Source of the DNA: Paenibacillus xylanilyticus
GTDB taxonomy: Bacteria; Bacillota; Bacilli; Paenibacillales; Paenibacillaceae
Length of the DNA stretch: 64,000 nucleotides
Direction: 5' to 3'
NCBI RefSeq assembly: GCF_009664365.1
Contig: NZ_CP044310.1
Span: 3,421,001 to 3,485,000 of the forward strand
A program made the translations under genes and the position numbers. This document shows, piece by piece, positions 46,297 to 55,617 of the stretch (positions are counted from its first letter, which is position 1; each line of letters begins with the position of its first letter). The notes under the pieces were generated by a model. It did no database searches. It was not told the DNA's origin and worked only from the letters and a program-made list of their open reading frames with translations.

Positions 46297-47505
46297 ATGA
46301 TCAATCGATTCGTTAGTCTATTTTCCATTCCTTCGTATGCTTTACTCTTTATCTGTATGGCATTGCAGGGAATGGGCATTTCGCTCAGCACCCCCTTTTT
46401 ATCTATTTACTTCACGGAAAGGCTTGGCGTATCTATTGGCATGTTTGGTCTTTATCTAGCCGTTACACTAATTGCAGGAATATGGATCAGCACGCTAATC
46501 GGGAGACGTTCCGACCTCGGCTTAAATCGAAAGAGCGTTTATCTTTTCTCTACTCTCTCTAATGCCCTGGCCTTTAGTGGATACTTGTTCATTCAGGATT
46601 TTCCGATTTTGTTCATTTACATGACTGTGTTTACTGCCCTTGGTGCACCAGGGATGCCCCAGTTGTTTGCAATTTCCAGAGAAGCAGTGATCAAGAGTCA
46701 TTTTACGGAGCGTGCGTTTGCTAATTCTACCTTACGTTCTGCTTTCTCACTCGGCTTTATTACAGGTCCTTTAATCGGAACATTATTGCTCGCTGCTGTT
46801 GGATTTAAGGGGATCTTTTTAGGTACGATCGGTGCTTTCCTACTTGTTGCTCTGCTTGTTTTCCTGTTTCTCAAAACAAACACAGAAATACAGAGCAATC
46901 ATGCTGAAGTGAAAATAAAAAGTTTCCGGCTGGCTCAAAACCGAGATATTTTAATTCCTTTTCTAATTCTGATACTCATGTATACCGCTCATTGGATGAG
47001 CAGCATAAACACGGCTCTCTTTATTACAAACAATCTCGGGGGAACGACAAGCGATGTCGGTTTAGTCAGCAGTATATGTGCTGCGCTGGAAATTCCTTTT
47101 ATGATTGTACTCGGTCTACTTAGTGCAAAATATAGTAATCGAATCTTGGTGTTATGTGGAGCTATTTTCGGAGGAGCTTATTATTTCGTTATTCTCATTT
47201 CAAACGCGATGTGGCAAATGCTTGCAGCACAAATTTTGCTCGCTGTTTTTGTCGCCGTCATTTCTGCGATTGGTATTAGCTACATACAGGACCTGCTGCC
47301 CAGAATGCCAGGATATGCTTCCACGCTATATTCCAATTCATCCACAATAGGCAGACTGCTTGGCAGTCTTGTTGGTGGCGGAGTAGCCAGCATTGTGGGT
47401 TACCGATACTCATTTATCTTCTGCTTTATCCTTATCATCGCTGCTGTGATTATGCTTACGGTAAGTGGACGACAGCCTGCAGATGAACCGCAAATTTCAA
47501 CCTAA
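46297..47505 (+). CDS. MFS transporter, sugar efflux (SET) type
   Basis: 402 residues with 12 membrane helices. The ATG at 46297 with GAGGAG upstream is preferred; a frame opening at 46249 lacks a ribosome site. Motif A-like IGRRSDLGLNRKSVYL and the segment GAPGMPQLFAISRE fit SetA/SetB-type sugar efflux transporters. Cargo unknown. Monocistronic, with terminators downstream. Confidence 0.85.
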   Translation: MINRFVSLFSIPSYALLFICMALQGMGISLSTPFLSIYFTERLGVSIGMFGLYLAVTLIAGIWISTLIGRRSDLGLNRKSVYLFSTLSNALAFSGYLFIQDFPILFIYMTVFTALGAPGMPQLFAISREAVIKSHFTERAFANSTLRSAFSLGFITGPLIGTLLLAAVGFKGIFLGTIGAFLLVALLVFLFLKTNTEIQSNHAEVKIKSFRLAQNRDILIPFLILILMYTAHWMSSINTALFITNNLGGTTSDVGLVSSICAALEIPFMIVLGLLSAKYSNRILVLCGAIFGGAYYFVILISNAMWQMLAAQILLAVFVAVISAIGISYIQDLLPRMPGYASTLYSNSSTIGRLLGSLVGGGVASIVGYRYSFIFCFILIIAAVIMLTVSGRQPADEPQIST

Positions 47506-47580
47506 CTACGCCGATTCAACGGGATAATATAGATATTTGGGATTTTCTACGTGTGGGTCATAGCATCTTATTCTAAACGG

Positions 47581-47615
47581 CAAAAGCAGCTGATCACTTT
47601 GATTAGCTGCTTTTG
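47581..47615 (+). terminator. Intrinsic terminator of the SET transporter gene
   Basis: Sixteen-base arms with one mismatch (47581-47596 and 47600-47615), 75 bases past the stop. Confidence 0.8.
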
Positions 47616-47686
47616 TTCAGCTATTAAGTAATCGTTTACTGTTAGTTTATTAGAGTAACCAGCTGGTGTTCCCCTAACATAGAAAG

Positions 47687-47708
47687 ACCGCCATTAAAGG
47701 CGGTTTTA
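47687..47708 (+). terminator. Second plus-strand terminator
   Basis: Six-base GC-rich arms (47687-47692 and 47699-47704) followed by T. Together with the previous hairpin it fills 47506-47833, where no gene is seen. Confidence 0.6.
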
Positions 47709-47833
47709 AAGTTAATCAGTTCTGCCCAACAATAAGTCCTGGGATATGGAGAATCTGTGATGATTCGCTGTAAGCCTTGATTTTATGCACCATTAGGTAT
47801 TCATTCTGTTAAAGCTAGAGTCACTCACCTAAA

Positions 47834-48496
47834 TTAGAGCGTCTCAGCCAACTTCTGAATCTTGGAGTGGGAAATCAAATATATAGGACCCAATGTTTCT
47901 ATTTTGCCGTTCTTTACACGTATAGCGCTCTCCTGTTCTGCGGCATAAACATCAATGTTTTCAGACAAGGGGAACAAGTAACCTTCAACAAACTTGGCGT
48001 AGTTGCGTTTAGAATGAGACTCATAGGCAAAATGATTAAAACCAATACCATCATATACAGTGCTTATTTCAACTTCATGGTCAGACTCTATCAAGCTTAA
48101 CCATCTTGCAGCCATGTTTAACGCACCTGCACTGGCACCCATTATAACGGCATTGCTGTTCTTAATAACATCTGATAATTCATACTCCACCAAGAAATCC
48201 TTCTGAAAAACAGGATCTCCACCGCATAAAAAAATGACAGAAGCTTCTTGAATAAGTCGATGGGCATCATCCTTCTGCATGCGGTAATCAATCAAATGAT
48301 ATTCATCAAAAATAATATTAGCCTGATTAAACCAGGTCCTTTCATAAACATTGTCAATGTTGCCTTGATCTTCTTTATTACCAGACGCGCTAATCATAAC
48401 AAGCGATTTTCTGTCTGTTAGATCCTCATGCAACCATTTAACCAGCTTCTCTGGAAAAAAATTATTAAACCAACTGAAATAATAGTGAGTCTTCAA
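47834..48496 (-). CDS. Peptidase E / S51-like (class I glutamine amidotransferase-like) protein
   Basis: 220 residues. The nucleophile elbow is GASAGALN (Ser), as in dipeptidase E and cyanophycinase. FLCGGDP precedes it and a late His/Glu region follows. TTG start with GGAGG eight bases upstream. Single cytoplasmic enzyme; S51 peptidases cleave Asp-X dipeptides, but the real substrate is unknown. Confidence 0.85.
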   Translation of the reverse strand: MKTHYYFSWFNNFFPEKLVKWLHEDLTDRKSLVMISASGNKEDQGNIDNVYERTWFNQANIIFDEYHLIDYRMQKDDAHRLIQEASVIFLCGGDPVFQKDFLVEYELSDVIKNSNAVIMGASAGALNMAARWLSLIESDHEVEISTVYDGIGFNHFAYESHSKRNYAKFVEGYLFPLSENIDVYAAEQESAIRVKNGKIETLGPIYLISHSKIQKLAETL

Positions 48497-48667
48497 ACTT
48501 AAATACCTCCATATGTACTATTAGCATTCATTCACAAAAAATATTTTTCATAAACCCAACTCTATATTACCATAACTTGGAACATAAATTTTCCTCGTGA
48601 AATTATGAATTAGCAAACAAATGGGAGATATTTTACTTACCAGTGTAAAATCAACTGTAAATAGTAA

Positions 48668-48694
48668 AAGACTTGGGCAGTTTTCACCCAAGCC
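48668..48694 (-). terminator. Terminator after the SLH remnant
   Basis: Stem of about seven pairs (48671-48677 with 48687-48692) and a T run on the minus strand, just past the TAA at 48711. Confidence 0.6.
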
Positions 48695-48710
48695 TTACTT
48701 CATTTCTTTT

Positions 48711-48958
48711 TTATAAGGATTCTTGCAGTTCTTTAATCTCTGAATGCAAATTTAGCGTGTTGAGGATGATCTGAAGAGCTTCTGTCCGAGTAGACTTACC
48801 TTTAGGACCACCCCCCCGATTTCCTTACCTTCAATGATACCAATCTCAGCAGCTTTTTTAATCTCGTTAGCTGTATAGGATACTTTCTCTACACTTTTTA
48901 AAAACGATCTGGAAGGTTGGTCAAAGGTTTGCTGATTAATGCTGATGGTGGTGATCAA
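48711..48958 (-). pseudogene. SLH-domain gene remnant, frameshifted at a G7 run
   Basis: The minus strand reads YTANEIKKAAEIGIIEGKEIGG, then changes frame at seven G (48817-48811), and continues as GPKGKSTRTEALQIILNTL to TAA 48711. One extra G restores a single reading frame that looks like the last part of an SLH cell-wall-binding domain with its usual TRxEA core. There is no SLH protein upstream and the only start is a TTG, so this is the tail of a lost S-layer or cell-wall protein gene. Confidence 0.5.
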
Positions 48959-49008
48959 GCTCTAAAAGAAAGGGACACTTTGTTCTGACGACTACATCGA
49001 GTTTTAGT

Positions 49009-50589
49009 TCACCACCCGATAGCCGCACCATCGCAGCGGGGGTCTGTGCCCCCGAGCAGGAAACCATTGTCATCGATCATAATGGCATGCGCATGTCCCA
49101 TGACTCTAGCAAAATCTTCAACTGTGTGTACCGCGTGTCCGGCCAGCTGTAAACGCTGCTGCACTTCTGCCGCGATCCGTCCCTCCACTCTCAATTCTTG
49201 CGTCGCCTCTCCCCATGTTCTTCCCCACACCCAGCGGGGTTCACGTACAGCGGTCTGGGGAGTCATGCCATAATCCACCATGCGGGTCAGCAGCGCGGTC
49301 TGTGTCTGCGGTTGACCTTCTCCTCCCTGGGTACCGTACAAAATATACGGCTTCCCATCGCGACAAGCCATCGCCGGCATCAGCGTATGAAAGGTTCTTT
49401 TGTCCGGTTCCAGCCTGTTCACATGCGACGGATCTAGCGAGAAGAACGAGCCTCGGTTCTGCAGCAATATACCGGTGTCTCCCCCAACCACAGCCGAGCC
49501 GAACTCAAAATAGAGACTTTGGATAAATGACACGGCATTGCCCTCACTGTCTACTACCGCAGCATATGCCGTATCATGGCCTACCGGCTGGGTATCCATC
49601 GGCAGAGCTCGCTCCATATCGATGCAGGCTGCCAGCTTCGCAGCATAAGATTTGGATAGCAGCCGGTCCAGAGGAATGGAGGAAAATTGTGGGTCTGTCA
49701 AATAACGATCGCGGTCACGGAAGCTCAGCTTCAGCGCCTCCACGAGCAGGTGATAGTATTCATAGGAACCATGCTCAATACTCTCCAAATCAAACTGTTC
49801 TAGAATTTGAAGCGCCATTATACCGGTAAAGCCCTGTGAATTTGGCGGGACCTGATAAAGATCAAGCCCTCGGTAACTCCCTTTGATCGGCTCCACCCAT
49901 TCACCTCTGTGTCTCGCAAAGTCCTCCATTGTCAGCAGACCGCCCTGCTCCTTAAGTGAGCGAACAATCTCCTGACCAACACTGCCTGAATAAAATACGT
50001 CCCGACCCTGATCCGCAATCTGGAGCAGGCTGCTTCCCAAAGCAGACTGCACAAAGCGGCTGCCTTGCTCCGGGACCTTGCCTCCAGGCAGATAGATGGC
50101 GGCAGTCTGTGGATAAGATGCCAGCACATCGAAACGCTCAGCCGTATTGACATGCTGGTCCGGCGACAGCGGGAAGCCTTCCAGCGCATAGCGGATCGCG
50201 GGCTCAAGCACTTCTGCCAGCGTCTTCGAGCCATATTCCTGTAATATGGCATCCCAGCCGTCCACCATCCCCGGCACGGTAATGACGCTTCGGGGTCCCC
50301 GCTGCGGGATGGCTGACTCGCCGGCAAAGCAGCTGGCGGTAATCCCGCTGCCCGAACGTCCACTCGCGTTATATGCCCTGACTCTTCTCTCTTCGCTGCT
50401 ATAGGTTAACCAGAAAGAATCGCCTCCCAGTCCCGTCATATGGGGGTATACGACGGCAAGACAGGCGCTCACTGCCACGGCAGCATCAAAAGCGTTACCT
50501 CCCTGCTGTAAAATACGTGATCCTGCCGCGCTGGCCAAAGAATGAGGACTGACTACCATCGTCTGTGTGCCTGTGACTTGAGGAACCAT
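49009..50589 (-). CDS. ggt: Gamma-glutamyltransferase-like Ntn hydrolase
   Basis: 526 residues from ATG 50589 (GAAGGTGG upstream; the frame from 50619 contains this site). No signal peptide. The large-subunit start (VSPHSLASAAGSRILQQGGNAFDAAVA) is followed by the probable autocleavage Thr in HDTAYAAVVDSEGNAVSFIQ and by the late Gly-rich oxyanion region. This is closer to YwrD-like cytoplasmic members than to secreted GGT. Last gene of the catabolic run; it might remove a gamma-glutamyl group from an intermediate. Confidence 0.9.
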   Translation of the reverse strand: MVPQVTGTQTMVVSPHSLASAAGSRILQQGGNAFDAAVAVSACLAVVYPHMTGLGGDSFWLTYSSEERRVRAYNASGRSGSGITASCFAGESAIPQRGPRSVITVPGMVDGWDAILQEYGSKTLAEVLEPAIRYALEGFPLSPDQHVNTAERFDVLASYPQTAAIYLPGGKVPEQGSRFVQSALGSSLLQIADQGRDVFYSGSVGQEIVRSLKEQGGLLTMEDFARHRGEWVEPIKGSYRGLDLYQVPPNSQGFTGIMALQILEQFDLESIEHGSYEYYHLLVEALKLSFRDRDRYLTDPQFSSIPLDRLLSKSYAAKLAACIDMERALPMDTQPVGHDTAYAAVVDSEGNAVSFIQSLYFEFGSAVVGGDTGILLQNRGSFFSLDPSHVNRLEPDKRTFHTLMPAMACRDGKPYILYGTQGGEGQPQTQTALLTRMVDYGMTPQTAVREPRWVWGRTWGEATQELRVEGRIAAEVQQRLQLAGHAVHTVEDFARVMGHAHAIMIDDNGFLLGGTDPRCDGAAIGW

Positions 50590-50655
50590 CTTGCCACCTT
50601 CTTTCTCTTCTATGTTCAACTGAGGGTCATTCCTGTTTGTTGCTAATCGTGTTAC

Positions 50656-51975
50656 TCATTCAGACGCGAATGACTGAGCTGTATGCAAAGCAGACTGCCA
50701 TCTGCCGGAGGCATACACCCAGCGACTCATTTTTGTACCTGATAGCAGCTGCGTGACATCCGAAGCATCCGTGACAACAAAGTTGCAGTCATGCCCTTCT
50801 TCTATTCCATACTCGTCGCGGCCTGTGATTTCAGCTGGTATATCCGTGATCATCCGCAGCAGCTGTACTAAATCCCGTTCACTGCCCATGTGGGCAGCAT
50901 ATGATGTGATTTGGGCGATCTGTATCAGATCCCCGCGGCCGAACGGATGGAACGGGTCTTGAATATTGTCGGAGGCCGCAGCAAGCGGAATGCCTTCTGC
51001 AAGCAGCTCGCGAATGCGTGTTGTGCCCCGTCTTACCAGGCCGCGATCTTCCCGTCCCTGAAGATACAGGTTCACCGCAGGGAGCGTTACCGCGTTCAGA
51101 CCGGCTTCCTTCATCTTCGCCATCACATGCTGTGCATCTTTTTCCGTCATTGCAGACAACGAGCACAGATGATCTGCCGTCACTCTGCCCTGATAACCGT
51201 AGCGAATCGTATGCTCTGCAATGCTAAGCACGGTTTTTTTTTCGGGATGATCACTTTCATCTGCATGCAGATCAATGGGTACGCCGAAACGTTCCGCTAA
51301 CCGAAAAATTCTGCCAATCTCTCTTTCAGAGTCATCTGCCAGATGAGGGGCTCCCCCCAGTACATCAATTCCCATCCGCAGTGCTTCCTCGATGGCCTCA
51401 TCCGCAGCTTCATGATTGCCGCGGAACGGAACCATTAGCGCATATTGGATAGCCATACGGCCCTTCAACTTCTCCCGTACTTCCAAGGCTGCCTCGATCG
51501 TCCGAAAGGCCACCTCTCTCCCCAAATGAACAGGGAAGTCAAGGTGGCTCCTTATGGTCGTGGTCCCGTAGCTTAGTGCCATTCTGGCGGCAGTCAGCAT
51601 GCGTTCCGCTAGCTGCTCCTTGCTGAATGTCTGTACAGCCTGGCTGTAATTAAGAATGGCTTCATGAAGTGTGCCGGATCGGTTCGATACCTGCGAGAGC
51701 GAGAAGGCCTTATCCAGATGCATATGACAGTCAACCAGGCCAGGCAGCATCATGCCGCCCTGCAGATCGATGCAATCCGCGTCTGAGAGCCGTTTCAGAT
51801 CCGAACCGGCCTGATGCGGGACCATCAGACGGGAAGCACCGCTTTCCCGTGCATCAAGGAAACGATCTTGAAGGCGGATACTAACCCATTTTCCAACCTC
51901 CGCCTTTAGTTCATATAGACAGAGGTCTTCCCGGTGCGGAAGGCGTACATTAATGAAACGCAGCCCTGCACTCAT
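50656..51975 (-). CDS. Amidohydrolase, cytosine deaminase-like
   Basis: 439 residues. Metal ligands appear in order: HxH in VDCHMHLDKAF, His in DLHADESDHP, His in TADHLCS, and Asp in ASDNIQDPFHPFG. The last motif is typical of cytosine deaminase and AtzC-type N-isopropylammelide hydrolases. It is therefore expected to hydrolyse an exocyclic amine or ring bond of a pyrimidine- or triazine-like ring. Start ATG overlaps the cupin stop by four bases. Part of the long minus-strand catabolic run. Confidence 0.9.
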   Translation of the reverse strand: MSAGLRFINVRLPHREDLCLYELKAEVGKWVSIRLQDRFLDARESGASRLMVPHQAGSDLKRLSDADCIDLQGGMMLPGLVDCHMHLDKAFSLSQVSNRSGTLHEAILNYSQAVQTFSKEQLAERMLTAARMALSYGTTTIRSHLDFPVHLGREVAFRTIEAALEVREKLKGRMAIQYALMVPFRGNHEAADEAIEEALRMGIDVLGGAPHLADDSEREIGRIFRLAERFGVPIDLHADESDHPEKKTVLSIAEHTIRYGYQGRVTADHLCSLSAMTEKDAQHVMAKMKEAGLNAVTLPAVNLYLQGREDRGLVRRGTTRIRELLAEGIPLAAASDNIQDPFHPFGRGDLIQIAQITSYAAHMGSERDLVQLLRMITDIPAEITGRDEYGIEEGHDCNFVVTDASDVTQLLSGTKMSRWVYASGRWQSALHTAQSFASE

Positions 51976-52418
51976 TGTGCGGTAGCCAGCGCCTGAAGCA
52001 CGGCCAGATCCTCCTCGTCAAGCTCGGTGGATGGACCCGCTTTGATCATATCCGAGAACATTTCGTCCGGTAGCATGGTCGTCAGACAATACAGACGTGT
52101 GCTGCCCGTGTTAATAATATCGTGATGGTTGCCCGGTGGAATGATAATGAATGAGCCTTGGCGGATCGGAGTCTCATACTCGCTGCCAACTTTGGCTAGC
52201 CCCTCCCCTTTTAACACATAAAAATATTCATAAGCCTCCCGGTGTTCATTGGATGGAGTTCTGCCTCCAACCTCGAAAATCTCCACAAATGAAGTGAAAG
52301 GAACCTGCTCCCTGTCGCACAGCAGGATGAACTTATTCGTATCCTGTGCGGAAATTTTGTGGACGGGACAATTCTCAAAGTTACCAGCAACCAGACCTGG
52401 AATGTTCACCATATACAT
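51972..52418 (-). CDS. Cupin domain protein
   Basis: 148 residues, one small-barrel cupin. The cupin 1 motif has EHREAYEYFYVLKGEGLAKV and the cupin 2 motif PPGNHHDIINTG, each with potential metal-binding residues. GAGGTTGA precedes ATG. Could be an isomerase, dioxygenase or sensor in the pathway; the role cannot be chosen from sequence. Confidence 0.85.
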   Translation of the reverse strand: MYMVNIPGLVAGNFENCPVHKISAQDTNKFILLCDREQVPFTSFVEIFEVGGRTPSNEHREAYEYFYVLKGEGLAKVGSEYETPIRQGSFIIIPPGNHHDIINTGSTRLYCLTTMLPDEMFSDMIKAGPSTELDEEDLAVLQALATAQ

Positions 52419-52457
52419 TCAACCTCACTTTGATTTTTTTAGTTTATGCATCGCTTT

Positions 52458-54140
52458 TTATCTTTTTACCGGCAGCCTCAAACAGGATATGTCCTGTTCT
52501 GTACTGCGAACAGCCGTGGTGGCAATCTTCAACCCACCTGTTCCCGTGCTGTTCTTCTCGTCCCTAACACCGTTCGGATGCCGGGCGAATAACGGGAAGG
52601 CGCTGCCTGTCAACTCAAGCCGGACATACGAGCCAGCCGGAAGAGTGGCCGCCAAGGGACGCAGCCGGATCTGTGCTGTTCTCCATTCATTGGAAGCATC
52701 TGCTCCTTCACTGCAGATTTCCGTGCGACCCACACTCAGCAGCCGGGCCGTCCCTTGCTCGGATACGGTGGTAAGGATGGCCACCAGATCCGTCGGACCT
52801 CCCAATGTTTGGTACTGAACGGATAACTCCGGGGACCCAAAAATCGGGATATCCTCTGCAAGCGGTCCTCCCGTATATACCAGAATCTCTTGCCGTTCCT
52901 GAATGACAGCTCGGTCGGACGGCAGGTAGGAGTCCAGACGCATCGGCAGACGTGAGTCGTACACGAATACATCCGGCACAGCCTCCTCCACATCTTCCTT
53001 ATGCTTTTCCAGTCTCCCCCCTCCTGCCGCACCGTTCGCCGGGGTCTGTGACCCAGACAGATAAAACCATTCGGACGGAGAGGCCCCATCCTCAAATAGA
53101 GAAGGCAGCTGTTCCGCCGTATGCCATTCATGACTCAATTGGTCAAAATATCGGATAGGCAGTTCACCAGACAGTTCCATGTCTTCCTTGCCCTTCAGCC
53201 AATAATCAAACCAGCGCAGCTGCTCCAGATGATGACCACCATCTGCCTGCTCACCATGATCGATTCCGCCCGCTCTGCGCCCCCATGGAATGTGAGCCCA
53301 CGGGCCGACAACGAGCCGATGAAAGCAATCCGGCGTGGCCGTAGCTTGCAGCGCTTCAAACGATTGTAACGTACCCATGAGGAAACCGTCATACCATCCC
53401 CCAATATGAAGCGCCGGCACGGGTTCCTTTACGATATCGTTGATCCAGTTCATCTGCTCCCAGTACTCATCGTACGCTTGATGATCGATCCAATCATAAA
53501 ATGCGGGAAAGTATTGCTCCAGAATTGGATGTCTTTCATTCAATGGCATTTTCCAAAGCATCTCATCGGGGCTGCGCATGAGTCGTGAGCATTGCTCTGC
53601 CGTTTCGAAGTCACCCGCTCTTTGTGCCGTGTCACGAGCCAGCTGGAAAGCCCACGGCAGATGGTTGCCAAGTGCGAACGAGCCATGCGGATAAAATAAG
53701 CCATGATACATGTCTGCCGGACACATGCTCGGTGCAATCGCCTGGAGCGCAGGGGGGTGAAGGGAAGCTGCTGCCCATTGTGTTAGACCTTGATAAGAGA
53801 AACCGTACATGCCTATTTTTCCGGTCGAGCCGGACAGACCGGCTGCCCACTTGATGGTATCAAAACCGTCCTCTGCTTCTTGAACAAACGGATTAAATTC
53901 GCCTTCCGACTCTCCCCGCCCCCTGACGTCCTGAATTACTACGATATATCCCTTACTTGCATACCAGACGGGGTGGGCATGCGTAACGGTAGAAGCAATC
54001 GACCGTCCGTAGGGCTGGCGCATCAGCAGTACAGGATATTCTCCTGTCTCGTCCGGCAGGTATATATCTGAATACAACGTTATGCCGTCGCGCATTGTGC
54101 AAGGGACCTTTCGCCGGATGACCACATTTCCAAATTTCAT
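52458..54140 (-). CDS. CocE/NonD family serine hydrolase
   Basis: 560 residues, an alpha/beta-hydrolase of the X-Pro dipeptidyl-peptidase/cocaine esterase group. The nucleophile is in GMYGFSYQGLTQWAAAS. The cap region follows, then HHLEQLRWFDYWLKG, and a C-terminal jelly-roll domain from about residue 340. No signal peptide. AAAGGAG stands before ATG. It probably cleaves an ester or amide of the imported compound. Co-directional with its neighbours. Confidence 0.9.
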   Translation of the reverse strand: MKFGNVVIRRKVPCTMRDGITLYSDIYLPDETGEYPVLLMRQPYGRSIASTVTHAHPVWYASKGYIVVIQDVRGRGESEGEFNPFVQEAEDGFDTIKWAAGLSGSTGKIGMYGFSYQGLTQWAAASLHPPALQAIAPSMCPADMYHGLFYPHGSFALGNHLPWAFQLARDTAQRAGDFETAEQCSRLMRSPDEMLWKMPLNERHPILEQYFPAFYDWIDHQAYDEYWEQMNWINDIVKEPVPALHIGGWYDGFLMGTLQSFEALQATATPDCFHRLVVGPWAHIPWGRRAGGIDHGEQADGGHHLEQLRWFDYWLKGKEDMELSGELPIRYFDQLSHEWHTAEQLPSLFEDGASPSEWFYLSGSQTPANGAAGGGRLEKHKEDVEEAVPDVFVYDSRLPMRLDSYLPSDRAVIQERQEILVYTGGPLAEDIPIFGSPELSVQYQTLGGPTDLVAILTTVSEQGTARLLSVGRTEICSEGADASNEWRTAQIRLRPLAATLPAGSYVRLELTGSAFPLFARHPNGVRDEKNSTGTGGLKIATTAVRSTEQDISCLRLPVKR

Positions 54141-54236
54141 GCAACTCGCTCCTTTGCTGTAGATACGGATTGACTATTAAAATCCGCATGGCACGTTAAC
54201 TTCTGCAGGTTGCGCCATTCTTCCATCATCCGTTGA

Positions 54237-55571
54237 TCAGACACCGCTAACAGCCGAACGCTTTAATTTCTCCTGATTCAAAATGCCCTTCGGGTCGTTG
54301 CGGTGTTTGATTTCCCATAAACGATCATGCGCGTAGGATCGCCCGCCCTCCTTCAAATCCCAAGTGTGCGGATTATTTACTCTAACCCGGTTTTCCTCGT
54401 AACGTTCCATTAGCCGGTTCAGGTTTTCCTCCGTTGTGAACGGAACCAGCGGCAGGCCAGAGATCAGCAAATTTCCGTTTTGGCGAGCAAACTCGATGTG
54501 ATTCATCACTTCTGGATATTCCTTTTTCATAGAGGAGATTTGCTCAAGGGCACAGGATGGATCAAAATTCAGCTGTAGATAGGTTAAGCCGGGGTCTGCC
54601 TTGCGCGCCCACAAAGTCGTATGATTCCATGTGAAATCGGAGACACCAACACCTTTGTGATACTGTTCGGCAGAAACCTTCATAGCCAAGTGACCTCCAT
54701 ACTCCGATAGGATACGTTCAAGCTGGGATTCGTTGGCCGTATCCACTTCCAGTAATGCGACAGCACGGTCAGCGGGGAGATCAAGCGGAAGAAAATAGGA
54801 TGGTACAGGCCATTCATGGATGGAGATTAGCCGTTTCACCAAGGAAGTGTCCTCAGCAACCGACTGCCCGAAGCGAAAAGCCTGTTCAAAACCGTCAAAG
54901 GTTACGGCCCACTGCATCCATTCCACTCGGGGAGCCAGATTGATTTCCACTTCGGACAAAATGCCGATGGTACCGTAAGTATGCAGGTAAGGCAGCACTT
55001 CGTCTCCCTGGAGTTCAATGGTACGGGGATGAACCTCAACGGTCTTGATTTTTAGCGAACGTACCAGCCCATCCCAGATCGTCCCCCAGCTGATCGAACC
55101 GATGCCGCCAAAACCGCCGCATAAAAACCCGCCGATCGTCGCGGATTGAAAGGTGGAAGGCATCGTACGCAGCTCGTAACCTGCCTTGCGGGCAGTGGAT
55201 TCCATTTTGCCGAGTCTGGCCCCGGCCTGGATCCGCATCGTGCCTTCTCCCATTTCGAGCACCTTGTTGTATTTGGCCAGATTCAGGACGATTCCGCCTG
55301 TGACCGGAACACATTGACCATAGTTGCCGGTGCCGTTCCCCCTGATGGTCAGCGGAACTCCCAGCTCTGCTGCTATGGAGAGCAGATCGTCAAGTTCTTC
55401 CTCGGTGCGCGGACTGGCGATGCACTCGGCGACCTTACCCTGCAGCTGACTGGCCAGCACAGGAGAGAAGTGATGATAATCCATCGAATATTTGGCAAGC
55501 GCCGCCTCCTCCCAGTGCAGCAATTCCGGATCCATGCGTTCTTTCAATACGGCTATCCAATGTTCATTCAT
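54237..55571 (-). CDS. FAD-linked oxidase (FAD_binding_4, GlcD-like)
   Basis: 444 residues from ATG 55571, with GGGAGGGG upstream; the frame from 55640 overlaps the previous gene and lacks a ribosome site. The PCMH-type FAD domain has the pyrophosphate loop IRGNGTGNYGQCVPVTGG and a second motif AGARLGKMESTARKAG. The C-terminal substrate domain resembles glycolate/lactate-type oxidases. Likely oxidises a hydroxy acid or ring intermediate; a dedicated electron acceptor is not encoded nearby. Confidence 0.9.
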   Translation of the reverse strand: MNEHWIAVLKERMDPELLHWEEAALAKYSMDYHHFSPVLASQLQGKVAECIASPRTEEELDDLLSIAAELGVPLTIRGNGTGNYGQCVPVTGGIVLNLAKYNKVLEMGEGTMRIQAGARLGKMESTARKAGYELRTMPSTFQSATIGGFLCGGFGGIGSISWGTIWDGLVRSLKIKTVEVHPRTIELQGDEVLPYLHTYGTIGILSEVEINLAPRVEWMQWAVTFDGFEQAFRFGQSVAEDTSLVKRLISIHEWPVPSYFLPLDLPADRAVALLEVDTANESQLERILSEYGGHLAMKVSAEQYHKGVGVSDFTWNHTTLWARKADPGLTYLQLNFDPSCALEQISSMKKEYPEVMNHIEFARQNGNLLISGLPLVPFTTEENLNRLMERYEENRVRVNNPHTWDLKEGGRSYAHDRLWEIKHRNDPKGILNQEKLKRSAVSGV

Positions 55572-55617
55572 TCGGTTCCCCTCCCGTATTTGTAAAACTG
55601 ATCTCCATAGGAATCTC

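Noticed and set aside
49009..50619. Many long ORFs on the opposite strand of the 49-63 kb operon
   Set aside because: They are frame shadows in a GC-richer coding region; none shows a family motif or a ribosome site.
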